Shown piece after piece: positions 5,978-13,512 of a stretch of DNA of 15,563 nt (the stretch's first letter is position 1; the number at the start of each line of letters is the position of its first letter). The position numbers and the translations under genes were made by a program. The notes beneath the pieces were generated by a model. The model saw nothing but the letters and a program-made list of their open reading frames with translations, was not told where the DNA came from and searched no databases. This DNA is from Natrinema soli (lineage in GTDB: Archaea; Halobacteriota; Halobacteria; Halobacteriales; Natrialbaceae): assembly GCF_028618695.1 (NCBI RefSeq), contig NZ_JAQIVI010000502.1:1-15563 (forward strand). Direction: 5' to 3'.

Positions 5978-7369
5978 ATGGAACGCGTAGACGTCGCGAT
6001 CGTCGGCGGCGGTCCCGCTGGTGCGTCCGCGGCCGAGCAGGCTGCTGCGCACGGTGCCGAGACGGTTCTCTTCGAGCAGGGGGTGCCCCGAGAGGACCGG
6101 GACGGGCCGGGGCCGGATTCGACCGACGCCGCCGGGATGCTCGACTATTGGATCGACATCATGGAGTTCGACTACCGGGAGATTCCCGACGAGGTCATTC
6201 ACCGGGAGCTCGAGGCCACGGAGTTCGTCGGCCCGAACAGCAGCGTCGAGTTGCGGACGACCGGGATGGAGGCCAGCTACCCCAAATTCGGGTACACCTT
6301 CCACCGCACGCGCATGGACGACTGGCTCTACGAGCGAGCGACCGACGCGGGTGCCGATCTTCGCGTCGGGGCGGGCGTCACGGACCTCGAGACCGATCTG
6401 CGAGCGTCCGGTCCGCAGGGACCGACCCACACGCTGACGCTCTCGAGCGGCGACGAACTCGAGGCCCAGTACGTCGTCCTCGCGGACGGCCCGCAACGCC
6501 GGGTCACGCTCGAGGCGCTCGACCAGTTCACGGCGCCCGGCCGGAGCGTCTCCGATCACCTCTCGCCGCCGAAAGCGAATCACATCGCCTATCAGGAGTA
6601 TCGAGAGTTTCCCCCCGAACTGTTCGCGGAGTTCGAGGACCGACTCAAATTCTGGTGGGGGTACATGCCCGGCGAGACCGCCTACCCGTGGATCTTCCCG
6701 AACGACGGCACGGTCGCCCGCGTCGGCCTGACGATGCCCATCGGGATGGACCTCGCCGACGTCGAGAATCCCGGCTCCTACAAGCTCCTGCGACCGGACG
6801 ACGACCGGATCCCATCGGGTGCCGAGTACATCAGCCGCCTCCTCGAGCAGGAGTACGGCGACGAGTACGATATCGAGACGGACATTCCGCGAGTCGAAGA
6901 CCGCGGGAAGTCGAAGGGGACGGAAACCTATCCGATCTCCTCGACGCGCCCGATCGAGTCGCCCGTCGGCGCGAACATCGCCGTCGCCGGCGGCGCGATG
7001 GGCACGACCTCGGCGTTCCACGAGGGCGGCTACCACGTCGCCGTCCGCACCGGCAAGATCGCCGGCCGACTCGCCGCGACGGACTCGATCGAGAACTATA
7101 ACGACATCTGGAAGCGCGCGATCGGCGACGAGATCCTGCGGAATGTCGCCTTCGCGGACATCGTCGCGGACTACGGGCCCGACGACTGGGACTGGGCCTT
7201 CGACACCGTCAACGATATGCAGGGCAACGGGTCGGACAACGCCCTGATCAACAAGCGCTACACCGCCGGAATCGACGCCGCGAAGATCATCACCGCGTAC
7301 AAGCGCCAGAAGTTCAAGTACCGCGACGGTCGCTACGTCCAGCTTTCGGAAGACGACTACTTCTACTGA
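5978..7369 (+). CDS. Geranylgeranyl-reductase-like FAD-dependent oxidoreductase
   Basis: This 463-residue protein has an N-terminal FAD-binding Rossmann motif VDVAIVGGGPAGASAAEQA (residues 4-22) and the acidic strand end VLFEQ. An RTRMDDWLYERATDAGADL segment and YVVLADGPQRRVTLEAL follow the geranylgeranyl reductase/FixC-type layout. In archaea such enzymes saturate the isoprenoid chains of membrane lipids or related polyprenyl groups. The second FAD motif, usually GDAAG, here reads AVAGGAMGTTSAFHEGG (near residues 335-351): the Asp is replaced by Gly. It is therefore probably a paralogue of the lipid reductase, and its substrate is open. The ATG at 5978 fits the promoter spacing. Confidence 0.83.
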   Translation: MERVDVAIVGGGPAGASAAEQAAAHGAETVLFEQGVPREDRDGPGPDSTDAAGMLDYWIDIMEFDYREIPDEVIHRELEATEFVGPNSSVELRTTGMEASYPKFGYTFHRTRMDDWLYERATDAGADLRVGAGVTDLETDLRASGPQGPTHTLTLSSGDELEAQYVVLADGPQRRVTLEALDQFTAPGRSVSDHLSPPKANHIAYQEYREFPPELFAEFEDRLKFWWGYMPGETAYPWIFPNDGTVARVGLTMPIGMDLADVENPGSYKLLRPDDDRIPSGAEYISRLLEQEYGDEYDIETDIPRVEDRGKSKGTETYPISSTRPIESPVGANIAVAGGAMGTTSAFHEGGYHVAVRTGKIAGRLAATDSIENYNDIWKRAIGDEILRNVAFADIVADYGPDDWDWAFDTVNDMQGNGSDNALINKRYTAGIDAAKIITAYKRQKFKYRDGRYVQLSEDDYFY

Positions 7370-7521
7370 GTCGGCCGGTTCCAGTGGTTCGGGATCGAGC
7401 CAGTGGACTCGAGTGCCGACGAACCGATCGTGTGGGAGTCCGAAATCGCAGCTGACTCTAACAAATCCATAATTGCTTGTACGCGGTGAGCCTTTTTCGG
7501 GGCCGACGTGGAAGCGGGAAT
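7370..7521. promoter_or_regulatory. Intergenic region with the coxC promoter
   Basis: The TATA-like element CCTTTTTCGG at 7491-7500 is ~27 bases before the ATG at 7522. No gene is present in the rest of the interval. Confidence 0.5.
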
Positions 7522-8430
7522 ATGGACTCTGGTGGACGCACCAATACGTCCGATGAAGCCCCCCCTCGAGCCGACGGCTCTGGACATCGCGTTCCCGAGG
7601 GGCAGGCACCCGAGGAGTACGGCGACCATCGCGGCCACGGTGACCACGACGAGCACGAACACCGGAGTCGCTGGCCGCTCGTCGCCGCCGCCGGAGCCGC
7701 TGGACTCTACGGCGGGGTTGCGATCACCATCCTCGGGAACGAAACCGGCCTCCTCCCGCCCCTAGCTGGCATCGGTCTGGCCGTGGCTGGGACGATCGTC
7801 CTCCTGGCCGGCATCGCGGGCTGGGTCGAACAGGCGTTTCTGTCACCGGCTCGAGACGCGCAGGGCCCCCTCAAATCGCGCGAATCGTACGTCTCGACGA
7901 CGCTGCTCTTTCTCGCGACCGACGTCTCGACGTTCGGCGCGCTCTTTATCTACTACTTCTTCGTCAGGATCGGATCCTGGCCGCCCGAGGAGTTACCGCC
8001 CCTGTTGGGCTCGCTCATCGTCGTCAACACCACGATCCTCGTTGCTAGCAGTATCACCTTCCACTACGCACATCAGGCGCTCGAGGAGGACAACCGGCGA
8101 CGATTCCTCGGGCTGCTCGGAGCGACGCTCGGACTCGGCCTCGTTTTCCTCGCCGGGCAGGTCTACGAGTACTACGAGTTCGTGGCTCACGAGGGGTTTT
8201 CGCTCGCGAGTGGCATCTTCGGGAGCGCGTTCTTCGGACTGACCGGGCTCCACGGGCTCCACGTCACGCTGGGCGTCGGCGGCATCGCCGTGCTCTGCTG
8301 GCGGGCGCTTCGGGGCCACTACGGCCCGGAACGGGATACGTCCGTCGCGACCGTCTCGCTGTACTGGCACTTCGTCGACGTCGTCTGGCTCTTCCTCGTC
8401 GTCGTCCTCTACGTCGGCGCGTCGGTGTGA
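7522..8430 (+). CDS. coxC: Cytochrome c oxidase subunit III
   Basis: This integral membrane subunit of the haem-copper oxidase has 302 residues and about seven hydrophobic spans (from residue 52 to the C-terminus). Signature segments are STTLLFLATDVSTFGALFIY (125-144), GLTGLHGLHVTLG (239-251) and SLYWHFVDVVWLFLVVVLYV (279-298). The Glu normally found in helix III is Asp (D134). The N-terminus is hydrophilic and His-rich: H36, H39, H42, H45 and H47 lie within a GDHRGHGDHDEHEHR stretch, just before the first span. The ATG at 7522 is preferred over the ORF start at 7477 because the promoter lies between them. coxC is separated from coxA/coxB by about 2.6 kb containing other genes. Confidence 0.94.
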   Translation: MDSGGRTNTSDEAPPRADGSGHRVPEGQAPEEYGDHRGHGDHDEHEHRSRWPLVAAAGAAGLYGGVAITILGNETGLLPPLAGIGLAVAGTIVLLAGIAGWVEQAFLSPARDAQGPLKSRESYVSTTLLFLATDVSTFGALFIYYFFVRIGSWPPEELPPLLGSLIVVNTTILVASSITFHYAHQALEEDNRRRFLGLLGATLGLGLVFLAGQVYEYYEFVAHEGFSLASGIFGSAFFGLTGLHGLHVTLGVGGIAVLCWRALRGHYGPERDTSVATVSLYWHFVDVVWLFLVVVLYVGASV

Positions 8431-8464
8431 GGAGACCGGACGACCGAGCATCCGTCGGGACGGG

Positions 8465-8647
8465 TTATGGTATTTCGTCGTGATCGAGATCGGTCTCGAG
8501 GACCTCGAGCGCGGGAGACGCACAGTCACAGAAATTCGACTGACCGAGCGGCTGGAGGCTACCGTCGGGCCAGATCTGGACGATCCCGATCTCGTCGCAC
8601 TGTTCGCATTTCGCCGCCGCTCGTTGTTTCTCATCGTTGTTACCCAC
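8465..8647 (-). CDS. Small zinc-ribbon-like protein
   Basis: This 60-residue soluble protein has four cysteines arranged C14-x2-C17 ... C40-x-C42 (AAAKCEQCDEIG and NFCDCASP), the pattern of a single zinc ribbon. It also has a central IVQIWPDGSLQPLGQ strand region and an acidic tail. The start is the GTG at 8645-8647 (MGNNDEKQR), because GAGGTGA, a near-perfect Shine-Dalgarno, sits five bases upstream; a GTG inside that Shine-Dalgarno (8656) is the alternative start. It is convergent with coxC, with 34 bases between the two stops. Function is unknown; metal delivery to the oxidase is only a guess from position. Confidence 0.75.
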   Translation of the reverse strand: MGNNDEKQRAAAKCEQCDEIGIVQIWPDGSLQPLGQSNFCDCASPALEVLETDLDHDEIP

Positions 8648-8689
8648 CAGGGTCACCTCATGTGTCGGCTTCGTACGACAGCGAACGGG

Positions 8690-8699
8690 GAAAAACCCC
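8690..8699 (-). promoter_or_regulatory. TATA-like element for the zinc-ribbon gene
   Basis: The minus strand reads GGGGTTTTTC within a GGGG-TTTTT-CCCC palindrome. Transcription would start near 8666, giving a leader of ~20 bases with the Shine-Dalgarno GAGGTGA. Confidence 0.4.
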
Positions 8700-8766
8700 G
8701 TGGCCAGTCGAGCAACGACGGACCACGGCCGGCGCGAACCGGCCCGCGACGTAACCGAGCGCCGCG

Positions 8767-9168
8767 TTACTCGAGGCCGACGGTGACGAACCGCTGACTG
8801 GCGGCTCCCGGTGGTTCCCGGACGGCTCCCAGCTCGAAGGATCTATCCGGCTCGAGGGTCGCCTCGGACTCGGTAAGAAGGAAGGCGCGATACGACGGCG
8901 CGTGATCGTAGGCGATCACGTTAGCCTGATAGGTGTCTTCGAACCGGCCGGGATACCAGTCGAGATCGGACTCGACGACTGTGAACTGACTGCCCGGGGT
9001 GAATTGATAGGGGAGCATCATGCCGTAATCGGTCGTTTCACCGATGGAGTCGGTGGGTTTCGATCCCGTTTCGGCAGATGCTCCGGAGGCCCCCAACAGC
9101 GTTCCCGTCGTCACTGCGCCGTACTTGACGAACGCGCGTCGTGACGTTGACCATCTATCCTCAGTCAT
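8767..9168 (-). CDS. Tat-exported protein, unknown function
   Basis: The 133-residue product begins MTEDRWSTSRRAFVKYGAVT followed by TGTLLGASGASAETG: a twin-arginine motif, a short hydrophobic region and an ASA-type cleavage site, so it is exported folded. The mature part (about 100 residues) is acidic and probably beta-rich (QFTVVESDLDWYPGRFEDTY, EATLEPDRSFELGAV, SQRFVTVGLE), with no cysteines or recognised metal motif. The ATG at 9168 is used instead of the longer ORF start at 9336, because the Tat signal starts there and a TATA element lies 27-30 bases upstream. It is divergent from the manganese catalase, so the pair may respond to the same stress. Confidence 0.78.
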   Translation of the reverse strand: MTEDRWSTSRRAFVKYGAVTTGTLLGASGASAETGSKPTDSIGETTDYGMMLPYQFTPGSQFTVVESDLDWYPGRFEDTYQANVIAYDHAPSYRAFLLTESEATLEPDRSFELGAVREPPGAASQRFVTVGLE

Positions 9169-9193
9169 GCGCTGATTCCCGACCACCGGGGTC

Positions 9194-9203
9194 GGTATAA
9201 CTG
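9194..9203 (-). promoter_or_regulatory. TATA-like element for the Tat protein gene
   Basis: The minus strand reads CAGTTATACC, centred ~30 bases upstream of the ATG at 9168, so the mRNA is probably leaderless. Confidence 0.5.
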
Positions 9204-9342
9204 TTTGCCATGATGACACAACGATCGGCGTGTTTGCCGTGTGGAGCGATATCGTCCCGGAGCGCATTTCTCCCGCAGGATCCGAGTAATCGATGCCGGA
9301 TAATCGCCAGTTTATCAAAATATCACTACGAGTCATAACAGT

Positions 9343-9351
9343 TGTTTATCC
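9343..9351 (+). promoter_or_regulatory. TATA-like element for the manganese catalase
   Basis: TGTTTATCC is centred ~31 bases before the ATG at 9378. A second AT-rich stretch, AGTTTATCAA at 9310-9319, lies further up and is identical over ten bases to the element before coxB. Confidence 0.5.
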
Positions 9352-9377
9352 CACTGGATGTGGGCAGGGATGAGTGG

Positions 9378-10220
9378 ATGTTCTTCCATGAACCGGAGCT
9401 CCAGTACGAGGTTACCGTCGAAGAACCGGACCCGCACTTCGCGAAGCTCCTCCAGCAAGCGATCGGCGGCCAGGAAGGCGAAATGCGCGTTGCCATGCAG
9501 TACATGTTCCAGGCCTGGGCCCTCCCCGAGGGGTACGAGGAGTATCGGAACCTGTTGATGGAGACCGCCACCGAGGAACTCGGCCACATCGAGATGCTCG
9601 CGTCGGCCGTCACGAAGAATCTCCGGGGCTCGTCCCAGCAGATGAGCGAGGACGCCCAGGAGACCGCGGCCACTGCTGCAGCGATGACCGGACAGAACCC
9701 GCGTCAGTTCCTCTCTGCGGGCGAATCGGCCATGCCCGTCGACAGTAACGGTGCCCCGTTCACCGGCAACTATATCGTCGCGTCGGGGAACCTCGCCGGC
9801 GACCTCTACGCGAACGTGATGGCTGAATCGACCGGTCGGACCCTCGCAACGCGGCTCTGGGAGTACACCGACGACCCCGGCATGAAGGACATGCTCTCCT
9901 ATCTGATCGCACGGGACACTATGCACCAAAACCAGTGGCTACAGGCCCTCGAGACGCTCGACGATCCGGTTCCGGTTCCCGCAAGCTTCCCGCAGGAACA
10001 GGAGAACCAGGAGTTCAACTACACGTTCATGTCGACCAGACGGGAAGAACAACCGAATCCCGAGTACCCCTGGACCCAGGGCGAAGCCCCGGACGGCAAG
10101 GGGCAGTTCTCCTACGCCGCCGAACAGCCGGGTGACGGCGAAGTGATCGCTCCCCAACCCAGCCCGATGACGAACGACACGCCGAACAGGACGAACGAAT
10201 CGTCCGACTCGAGCGAATAG
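9378..10220 (+). CDS. Manganese catalase
   Basis: This non-haem catalase dismutates hydrogen peroxide with a dinuclear Mn centre. The 280-residue protein (MFFHEPELQYEVTVEEPDP) has a four-helix ferritin-like core with all five expected ligands: E35 in QEGEMRVAMQYMF, E67 and H70 in TEELGHIEML, E150 in NVMAESTGRTLATRL and H183 in RDTMHQNQWL. The C-terminal part (SFPQEQENQEFNYTFMSTRR) is the usual subunit-binding extension, and the final ~30 residues are a polar, Ser/Asn-rich haloarchaeal tail. The ATG at 9378 is preferred over the TTG at 9342 because family members begin MFxH and the TATA element sits between. It lies amid cytochrome oxidase genes and is divergent from a Tat-exported protein. 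Confidence 0.95.
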   Translation: MFFHEPELQYEVTVEEPDPHFAKLLQQAIGGQEGEMRVAMQYMFQAWALPEGYEEYRNLLMETATEELGHIEMLASAVTKNLRGSSQQMSEDAQETAATAAAMTGQNPRQFLSAGESAMPVDSNGAPFTGNYIVASGNLAGDLYANVMAESTGRTLATRLWEYTDDPGMKDMLSYLIARDTMHQNQWLQALETLDDPVPVPASFPQEQENQEFNYTFMSTRREEQPNPEYPWTQGEAPDGKGQFSYAAEQPGDGEVIAPQPSPMTNDTPNRTNESSDSSE

Positions 10221-10390
10221 AATCGAATCGACGCGGCCTGTCGGCCGCCCGCTCTGGCCACCAGCCATCCGACCCGCTGATTTCGCTCGAATTCGCCGTC
10301 CACGGCTGGCTGTCATCGTCCTCTCTCGTTCCGAGCGCCGAACACGGACAGCGCCACCACGGATTTCCCGGACGTGACCGGGCAGCGTGC

Positions 10391-11011
10391 TCACTCCGTC
10401 CGACCGTTCCGCATGCGCTCCTCGAAACCGGCCATCTTCCGATAGATCGGCGGCGTCAGGACGCCGAGGATCCCCACGATGATCGCGATGGCACCGATCG
10501 GGAAGAGCAACGGGGCAACCTCGAGGCAGGAGTTCAGAGACGCGATCTGAACGTAGTAGCGAGCGCCTTCGTATTCGACGATCGCCCCCTCGAGCAGCGT
10601 CTCCCGGTTCGACAGTTCGCCAGCGACCGTGCCCTCCTGAAGCGGGCTGTCGATCGCCTCCTCGAGGGCCTCCCGTTCGGCCGCCGAGAGATCCTCGGCG
10701 GGCAACGTCTCGATGGTCGTCAACGCTCCCTCGTATTCGTCGGCCGGCGTCGCCGTGAGGGTGGGTTCCCCACAGAGGCCGACGCCGTCCTGGACGACGA
10801 CGTAGCCGCCGACGATCGCGAGGGGGAGCCCGACGGCGATCAGGACGACACCGAGAAAGGGCGCGGCGTACGTCAACAGCAGCGACTCGGCGGAGGCGGT
10901 CGGTTCCACCGGTCCCGTCTCGTCCGTGGCGGGCGGTACGTCAGTAGTGGGAGGTTCGTCGGCAGCGGGAGGTTCGTCCGTGCCGGGAGATGTGCCGTCA
11001 CTGTCGCTCAT
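10391..11011 (-). CDS. Two-span membrane protein coupled to coxA, unknown function
   Basis: The 206-residue product starts MSDSDGTSPGTDEPPAADEP, a Pro/Thr/Asp-rich disordered stretch of ~40 residues. A hydrophobic helix follows (about 44-73, LLLTYAAPFLGVVLIAVGLP...), then an external acidic domain of ~95 residues with two cysteines (VGLCGEPT and LNSCLEV) that could form a disulfide, a second helix (APLLFPIGAIAIIVGILGVL) and a basic cytoplasmic tail. Its ATG overlaps the coxA TGA as ATGA (11008-11011), so it is in the coxA operon and translationally coupled. I recognise no family. It may be an oxidase accessory subunit or assembly factor, inferred only from the coupling. Confidence 0.8.
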   Translation of the reverse strand: MSDSDGTSPGTDEPPAADEPPTTDVPPATDETGPVEPTASAESLLLTYAAPFLGVVLIAVGLPLAIVGGYVVVQDGVGLCGEPTLTATPADEYEGALTTIETLPAEDLSAAEREALEEAIDSPLQEGTVAGELSNRETLLEGAIVEYEGARYYVQIASLNSCLEVAPLLFPIGAIAIIVGILGVLTPPIYRKMAGFEERMRNGRTE

Positions 11012-13296
11012 TCGTTCTCGTCCTCCCCCGTCGACGGGCGGCGTCGGCGACCGCCGAGATACGTGATCGTTCCCGCGAGTCCGAGCCCGTAGATCCAGTG
11101 AGCGAGCGGGACGAAGATGAGGAACGTCACCAGTTCGAGGCCGGTCTGTCCGGTGTAGAAGGCGAGCGCGAACCCGGGTGAGATGACCGTCGCATACCAC
11201 AGTCCGGTGACGAGGGTGAGCTCGCCCGGCAGGTACTCGCCCAGCGAGAGGAACAACAGGGGCCAGACCGTCGTTCCGGCGATGAGGAAGAGCCCGTAGC
11301 CGAGAGCGAGATCCGACGGCAACCCGACGAACGTCGTGAGAGTCGCGAAGGACTCGAGATCGAACGCACCGAGAAGGACAGCGATAGCGAGCACACCTGA
11401 CATGAGCATCGTCCCGACGAAGCCGCCGACTGCACCGGTACTCGCATCGTTCGCGACGGTCCGGGCGACCGGCTTGATACGGCCGTACAGCGACAGCGGC
11501 CGGTCGTCCTGTGCGGGCACGTAGGACGGACGCACTTTGTCCGGTTCGCTCGGCGGGACCCCGCGCTCGCGCTCGAGTCGATCCTCGAACCACTGCCACT
11601 CGGGTGTGAACTGCTCCGTCGCCTTCAGTTCCCAGGGGTCAGCGGTCTCGATCGGCGTCCCCTGGAAGTACGACCAGATCATGTTGTAGAGCCACATGAG
11701 GACGCTGATCCCGATGAGAAACGCGCCGACGGTCGCGACCACCTGCAGCACCGAGTATCCCGCCGGGTAGGTCGCGTACCGGCGTGGGAGCTCGAGGAAG
11801 CCGAGCGCCATCAGCGTCATGAACGTGACTGCGGAGCCGACGACCAGCAACGACGACTGGAAGATCGCGAGTCGGCGGTCGTACATCCGGCCGGTGAGCA
11901 TCGGATACCAGTAGTAGCTCGCGGCGAACATCATGAGGGGAATTATCCCCATGAGGATGAGATGGAAGTGGCCGACCACGTAATAGGTGCCGTGATAGAT
12001 GACGTCGACCGGGATGACCGCGAGGAAGATGCCGGTGACGCCACCGACGATGAACAGGCCGATCGAGCCGACACAGAGGATCGTCGGCGCAGCGAGTTTG
12101 ACATCGCCGTTCCACATTGTGGTGATCCAGTTAAACACCTTGATCGCGCTGGGAACGGCGATGGCGATCGATGTCGCCATAAAACTCGCCCGGACACGTG
12201 GGTCGACGCCCGTCACGAACATGTGATGGGCCCAGACGCCGAACGAGAGGACGCCGATGGCGATCGTCGAGTAGACGATGAACTTGAATCCGAACAGCTT
12301 CCGTCCGACGAACTTCGGCAGTATGAGGCTCATCAGCCCGGTCGCTGGCAAGAAGATGATGTAGACCTCCGGATGGCCCCAGAACCAGAGCAAGTGCTGC
12401 CAGAGGATGGGGCCACCTCCCTCGACCGCGAAGAACGTCGTCCCGAAATTGCGGTCGAACAGGAGCATGAGCAACGCGGTGCCGAGCAGCGGGAACGCGA
12501 AGATGATGATCGCGCTCGTGATGAGCATGTTCCAGGAGAAGATGTCGAGGTTCGCCCACCCGATCGACTCGTCGCGCTCGTAGATGATCGTCGTGATGAA
12601 GTTGATCGCACCGATCGTGGTAGCGATGCCACTCAAGTGGAGCCCCAGGAGGAGGAAATTCGTCTGCGGATTCGGTGCCAGCGATAAGGGCGGATACATC
12701 GTCCACCCGATCGCCGGCTCCTGAAACGCTAACAGGACCGAGATCCAGTCCGTCGGGACGACGACGGCCAGGACCGCTCCCGTTACTTCGGCGACGATCC
12801 CCAACCGAGCGAGCAGCAGTGAGGGCGGCAACAGCCAGAATCCGATAGCGTTGAGCCGCGGAAACGCCATATCGTCGGCGCCGATCAACAGCGGCAGGAA
12901 GTAGTTCCCGATTCCGAAGAACACCGGAGTGACGAAGAAGATCAACATCGTCAGCCCGTGCATCGTGAACAGTTCGTTGTACGTCTGTTCGGTCCAGAGG
13001 TTGGCCTCCGGGGTCAACAGATGCGTCCGGATCATCATCGCATCGATCCCACCCCAGATCGCCGCGACGGTGCCGAACGCGATGTAGAGCAGTCCAATCT
13101 CGCGGTGGTTCGTCGTCGTCGTCCACCGAACGGCGGCCGCCTTCGCGTCGCCGAGTCCGAGCCGGCGCTGGCGACCCGTCACATAACCGCCGTCCGGCGA
13201 CGGCTCGACTCGTAACCGTTGTGCGACGAGGACGACCAATAGACAGCCAACGACGACAGCTCCGAACAACGAGACCTCAGCGAGTGCACGGTTCAC
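11008..13296 (-). CDS. coxA: Cytochrome c oxidase subunit I with C-terminal membrane extension
   Basis: This is the catalytic subunit of an A-type haem-copper oxidase, 762 residues. Ligands are H113 (MHGLTM) and H445 for low-spin haem, H443 (HFHLILMG) for the active-site haem, and H308, H357 and H358 for CuB, with cross-linked Y312 in WGHPEVY. Proton-channel residues are D142 (GADDMAFP), N131, E310 and K386 (VPSAIKVFNW), i.e. an A1-like set. Standard subunit I ends near residue 570; beyond that are a linker and four further hydrophobic segments (about 620-755) resembling a haloarchaeal DUF6789-type four-helix domain rather than subunit III. The GTG start at 13294-13296 has the Shine-Dalgarno AGGGGTGA six bases upstream, and a 16-codon upstream ORF ends over it (GTGA). 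It is divergent from coxB. Confidence 0.95.
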   Translation of the reverse strand: MNRALAEVSLFGAVVVGCLLVVLVAQRLRVEPSPDGGYVTGRQRRLGLGDAKAAAVRWTTTTNHREIGLLYIAFGTVAAIWGGIDAMMIRTHLLTPEANLWTEQTYNELFTMHGLTMLIFFVTPVFFGIGNYFLPLLIGADDMAFPRLNAIGFWLLPPSLLLARLGIVAEVTGAVLAVVVPTDWISVLLAFQEPAIGWTMYPPLSLAPNPQTNFLLLGLHLSGIATTIGAINFITTIIYERDESIGWANLDIFSWNMLITSAIIIFAFPLLGTALLMLLFDRNFGTTFFAVEGGGPILWQHLLWFWGHPEVYIIFLPATGLMSLILPKFVGRKLFGFKFIVYSTIAIGVLSFGVWAHHMFVTGVDPRVRASFMATSIAIAVPSAIKVFNWITTMWNGDVKLAAPTILCVGSIGLFIVGGVTGIFLAVIPVDVIYHGTYYVVGHFHLILMGIIPLMMFAASYYWYPMLTGRMYDRRLAIFQSSLLVVGSAVTFMTLMALGFLELPRRYATYPAGYSVLQVVATVGAFLIGISVLMWLYNMIWSYFQGTPIETADPWELKATEQFTPEWQWFEDRLERERGVPPSEPDKVRPSYVPAQDDRPLSLYGRIKPVARTVANDASTGAVGGFVGTMLMSGVLAIAVLLGAFDLESFATLTTFVGLPSDLALGYGLFLIAGTTVWPLLFLSLGEYLPGELTLVTGLWYATVISPGFALAFYTGQTGLELVTFLIFVPLAHWIYGLGLAGTITYLGGRRRRPSTGEDENE

Positions 13297-13343
13297 CGTC
13301 CGTCACCCCTGATGGCCCGACCGCACCGCTCATCGCCGTGCAT
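13293..13343 (-). CDS. Leaderless upstream ORF, 16 codons, coupled to coxA
   Basis: The minus strand from the ATG at 13341-13343 reads MHGDERCGRAIRGDGR and then TGA at 13293-13295, overlapping the coxA GTG as GTGA. The ATG is 29 bases from the centre of the TATA-like element at 13367-13377, the leaderless spacing. The coxA Shine-Dalgarno lies inside this ORF. The peptide contains one Cys and is otherwise unremarkable. Together with 1207-1260 and 4200-4283 this repeats the same layout, which makes chance less likely. Confidence 0.42.
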   Translation of the reverse strand: MHGDERCGRAIRGDGR

Positions 13344-13366
13344 AGCGGTGGACTCATTATCGACCC

Positions 13367-13377
13367 CCATAAAGATC
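13367..13377 (-). promoter_or_regulatory. TATA-like element for coxA
   Basis: The minus strand reads GATCTTTATGG. The predicted start near 13343-13345 gives a leader of ~48 bases for coxA. Confidence 0.5.
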
Positions 13378-13427
13378 AACTAACTATTTCCTTACTTTCC
13401 TCGATACAGACAGTTAGTCGGCCGTCT

Positions 13428-13491
13428 TTCACCGCCTATAACCAGTTCGTAATCGTGAAAGTTTATCAATTCGTGAATGACGTATTTCACG
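13428..13491. promoter_or_regulatory. coxB promoter with repeated TTTCAC/CGTGAA half-sites
   Basis: The TATA-like AGTTTATCAA (13460-13469) is flanked by CGTGAAA (13454-13460) and TTTCACG (13485-13491), a perfect 7-base inverted pair. CGTGAAT (13472-13478) and TTTCAC (13428-13433) add two further half-sites. This suggests an operator over the coxB promoter in the coxA/coxB divergent region. The cognate regulator is unknown. Confidence 0.45.
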
Positions 13492-13512
13492 CCGGTTATT
13501 GAATCACCGCTA

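Noticed and set aside
5948..7609. 553-codon ORF antisense to the flavoprotein gene
   Set aside because: Shadow frame typical for high-GC genomes; the opposite strand has clear FAD motifs and a promoter.
10221..10390. Gap between catalase and the coxA-coupled gene
   Set aside because: Examined for small genes and terminators on both strands; no convincing ORF, hairpin with T-tract or RNA found.
12131..13126. 331-codon ORF in another frame of coxA
   Set aside because: Same strand as coxA but in a different frame; coxA residues here include essential haem and copper ligands.
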